Shown one piece after another: positions 22,445-24,040 of a DNA stretch of 24,040 nt. This DNA is from JBCDBL01 sp039183635 (GTDB lineage Bacteria > Pseudomonadota > Alphaproteobacteria > Caulobacterales > Parvularculaceae): the NCBI GenBank assembly GCA_039183635.1, contig JBCDBL010000067.1, positions 1 to 24,040 of the forward strand, given 5' to 3'. The stretch's first letter is position 1, and every line of letters begins with the position of its first letter. A model generated the notes under the pieces. It searched no databases. It worked only from the letters and a program-made list of their open reading frames with translations, and was not told the origin of the DNA. The translations under genes and the position numbers were made by a program.

Positions 22445-23041
22445 ATGAAACTTTTCTACACCGACGCCTCGCCGTTCGCCAGAAAGTGCCGCCTTGTCAT
22501 AAGAGAAAAAGGCGCCGCCGGCGTTGAAGAAATCGCAGCGAACCCTTTTGAGAACGGTACGGATCTTTTAAAAGCGAACCCCGCCGGCCAGGTGCCGGCC
22601 CTCATCCCGGCCGAGGGACCGACCCTCGTCGGCAGCGCCCTGATTTGCGCCTATCTCGACGAACGCCTCGACGGGCCGCCCATGATCCCCCAAGACAGCG
22701 ACGCGCGCTTTGCGGCCCTCGGCCGCCAGTCCCTGGGCGACGCCGCCCTCGACGCCGCCGTCCGTTTGACCCAGGAAAACCGGCGCCCCGCCGAGACCCG
22801 GTCGGACTACTGGAAGGACCGCTGGACATCGGCCCTCAACCGCACGCTTGACGTCTGCGAAACCATGGCGCCGCCCGCCGACGAAGTCGATCTGGGCTGG
22901 CTTACAATTGCGAGCCTGCTTGAATATATTGATTTCAGACACGAGGATTTCGACTGGCGCGCGGGCCGGCCCGCGCTCGGCGGATGGCTGGAGGTTTTCG
23001 GCGCGCGCCCGTTCATGGCGGCGACCCGGCCGAGCGCTTAG
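22445..23041 (+). CDS. Glutathione S-transferase-like protein
   Basis: 198 residues. The N-terminal thioredoxin-like domain (about 1-75) begins MKLFYTDASPFARKCRLV, with S9 near the position of the catalytic Ser/Cys, and continues through NPAGQVPAL (cis-Pro) and the Ser-ending segment LVGSALICAYLDE. A helical C-terminal domain follows. Members of this family conjugate or reduce glutathione-linked substrates; the substrate is unknown. It lies 9 bases after proB and 36 before proA, an insertion in the proline operon seen in some Alphaproteobacteria. Confidence 0.9.
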   Translation: MKLFYTDASPFARKCRLVIREKGAAGVEEIAANPFENGTDLLKANPAGQVPALIPAEGPTLVGSALICAYLDERLDGPPMIPQDSDARFAALGRQSLGDAALDAAVRLTQENRRPAETRSDYWKDRWTSALNRTLDVCETMAPPADEVDLGWLTIASLLEYIDFRHEDFDWRAGRPALGGWLEVFGARPFMAATRPSA

Positions 23042-23077
23042 CCAAAGCCCGCCGCACGGATAAGGAAAGATGAAACG

Positions 23078-24040
23078 ATGAGCGAAACCGCACATACGCA
23101 ACAGGATATCGGCGCCCTCATGGCCGATATGGGCGTCCGGGCGAAAGGCGCCGTGCGCGCCCTTGGCAAGGCTTCGCCGGAGCAGAAAAACAAGGCCCTC
23201 CACGGCGCCGCGGCGGCGCTCAGGGCGCAAACGGCCGAGATTTTGGCGGCGAACGCCAAGGACATGGCCGCCGGCGAAGCCAAGGGCCTCACAGCCGCTA
23301 TGATGGACCGGCTGAAACTTGATGAGGGCCGCATCGAGGGCGTCGCCAAGAGCCTTGAGGACATCGCCGCCCTGCCCGACCCGGTCGGCGCCGTCGTCGA
23401 CGCCTGGGACCGGCCGAACGGGTTGCAAATCTCCAGGGTGCGCGTTCCCCTCGGCGTCATCGGCATCATTTACGAAAGCCGGCCGAACGTCACCGCCGAC
23501 GCCGGGGCCTTGTGCCTGAAATCCGGCAACGCCGTCATCCTGCGCGGCGGCTCTGAAAGCCACCACTCGTCCCGCGCCATTCACGCCGCCATGCTGGACG
23601 GGCTTCGCGCCGCCGGCCTGCCCGAAGACGGCGTCCAGCTTGTTCCGACGACGGACCGCGCCGCCGTCGGCGAGATGCTGCGCGGCCTTGACGGCGCTGT
23701 GGACGTCATCGTGCCCCGGGGCGGCAAAAGCCTCGTGGCGCGGGTCCAGGAGGAGGCGCGCATTCCCGTCCTCGGTCATCTGGAAGGGCTCTGTCACGTC
23801 TATGTGGACGGCGCGGCGGACATTGACATGGCGAAAGAAATCGCCGTCAACGCTAAAATGCGCCGTACGGGAATTTGCGGGGCGGCGGAGACGCTGCTGA
23901 TCGACCGCAAGGCTCTGACGAGCCACCTGCCCGTCCTCGCCGACGCCCTGATCGACGCCGGCTGCGCCCTACGCGGCGATGCGGAGGCCCGCGGCGCGGA
24001 CGACCGCATCACGCCCGCGGCCGAGGAAGATTGGACGACG
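23078..24040 (+). CDS. proA: Gamma-glutamyl phosphate reductase (3' end outside window)
   Basis: 321 codons are present of about 420; the frame is open at the window end. AAGGAAAG precedes ATG 23078. Conserved parts include VPLGVIGIIYESRPNVT (about 123-139), LCLKSGNAVILRGG and VPRGGKSL, and the catalytic Cys C267 in RRTGICGAAE. It is an NADPH-dependent aldehyde dehydrogenase-like enzyme that reduces glutamyl 5-phosphate to the semialdehyde, the step after ProB. Nothing unusual is seen. Confidence 0.97.
   Translation, partial: MSETAHTQQDIGALMADMGVRAKGAVRALGKASPEQKNKALHGAAAALRAQTAEILAANAKDMAAGEAKGLTAAMMDRLKLDEGRIEGVAKSLEDIAALPDPVGAVVDAWDRPNGLQISRVRVPLGVIGIIYESRPNVTADAGALCLKSGNAVILRGGSESHHSSRAIHAAMLDGLRAAGLPEDGVQLVPTTDRAAVGEMLRGLDGAVDVIVPRGGKSLVARVQEEARIPVLGHLEGLCHVYVDGAADIDMAKEIAVNAKMRRTGICGAAETLLIDRKALTSHLPVLADALIDAGCALRGDAEARGADDRITPAAEEDWTT

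Noticed and set aside
22568..23926. 452-codon minus-strand open frame opposite the GST-like gene and proA
   Set aside because: It is the antisense of two well-supported genes in very GC-rich DNA, where long shadow frames are expected; its translation has no recognisable domain.
1..24040. CRISPR array
   Set aside because: No regularly spaced direct repeats were seen on either strand, and there are no cas genes.

Overview
The window looks like an alphaproteobacterial chromosome carrying an integrated mobile element. The right-hand part (about 17.7-24.0 kb) is GC-rich housekeeping sequence in an order common in Alphaproteobacteria: a tRNA-Ser(CGA) gene on the minus strand, then rplU, rpmA, a GNAT acetyltransferase, obgE, proB, a glutathione S-transferase-like gene and the start of proA, all on the plus strand. 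A small minus-strand gene for a secreted protein sits between the acetyltransferase and obgE. I cannot fix the genus.

Everything left of the tRNA (about 1-17.7 kb) reads as a mobilizable or conjugative element that entered at the 3' end of the tRNA-Ser gene. Its large serine recombinase (16161-17828) lies against the tRNA, and its reading frame runs antisense through the tRNA to a stop in host DNA. Transfer functions are split in two. A 35-residue ORF, a MobC-like protein and a relaxase lie at 442-2272. A VirD4/TraG-type coupling protein, broken by a frameshift, lies at 12789-14490, followed by a secreted protein and two small proteins. No mating-pair-formation (type IV secretion channel) genes are visible, so this is probably an IME or part of a larger ICE. 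The left end, with the other attachment site, was not found. The window opens inside an IS5-type transposase.

Between the transfer modules lies cargo, more AT-rich to the eye and mostly on the minus strand, resembling a defence island. It holds a VapBC-like toxin-antitoxin pair, a solitary beta-class DNA methyltransferase, and a tightly coupled two-gene unit in which a protein with a PD-(D/E)XK nuclease motif, a DGQHR motif and a HEPN-like RNxxxH motif is followed by a Dam-type (D12 class) adenine methyltransferase. It also holds a strongly structured non-coding stretch (about 7434-7728), a membrane-anchored Nudix-like protein, a small serine resolvase, a PEP-CTERM secreted protein, and a two-gene unit of unknown function with an ankyrin-like member.

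The most promising candidate for an undescribed system is the nuclease-DGQHR-HEPN protein plus Dam-type methylase. The motifs suggest a modification-linked defence system that does not match a standard restriction-modification layout. The structured RNA and the 2TM-Nudix protein next to it are worth examining as possible partners or as independent systems.
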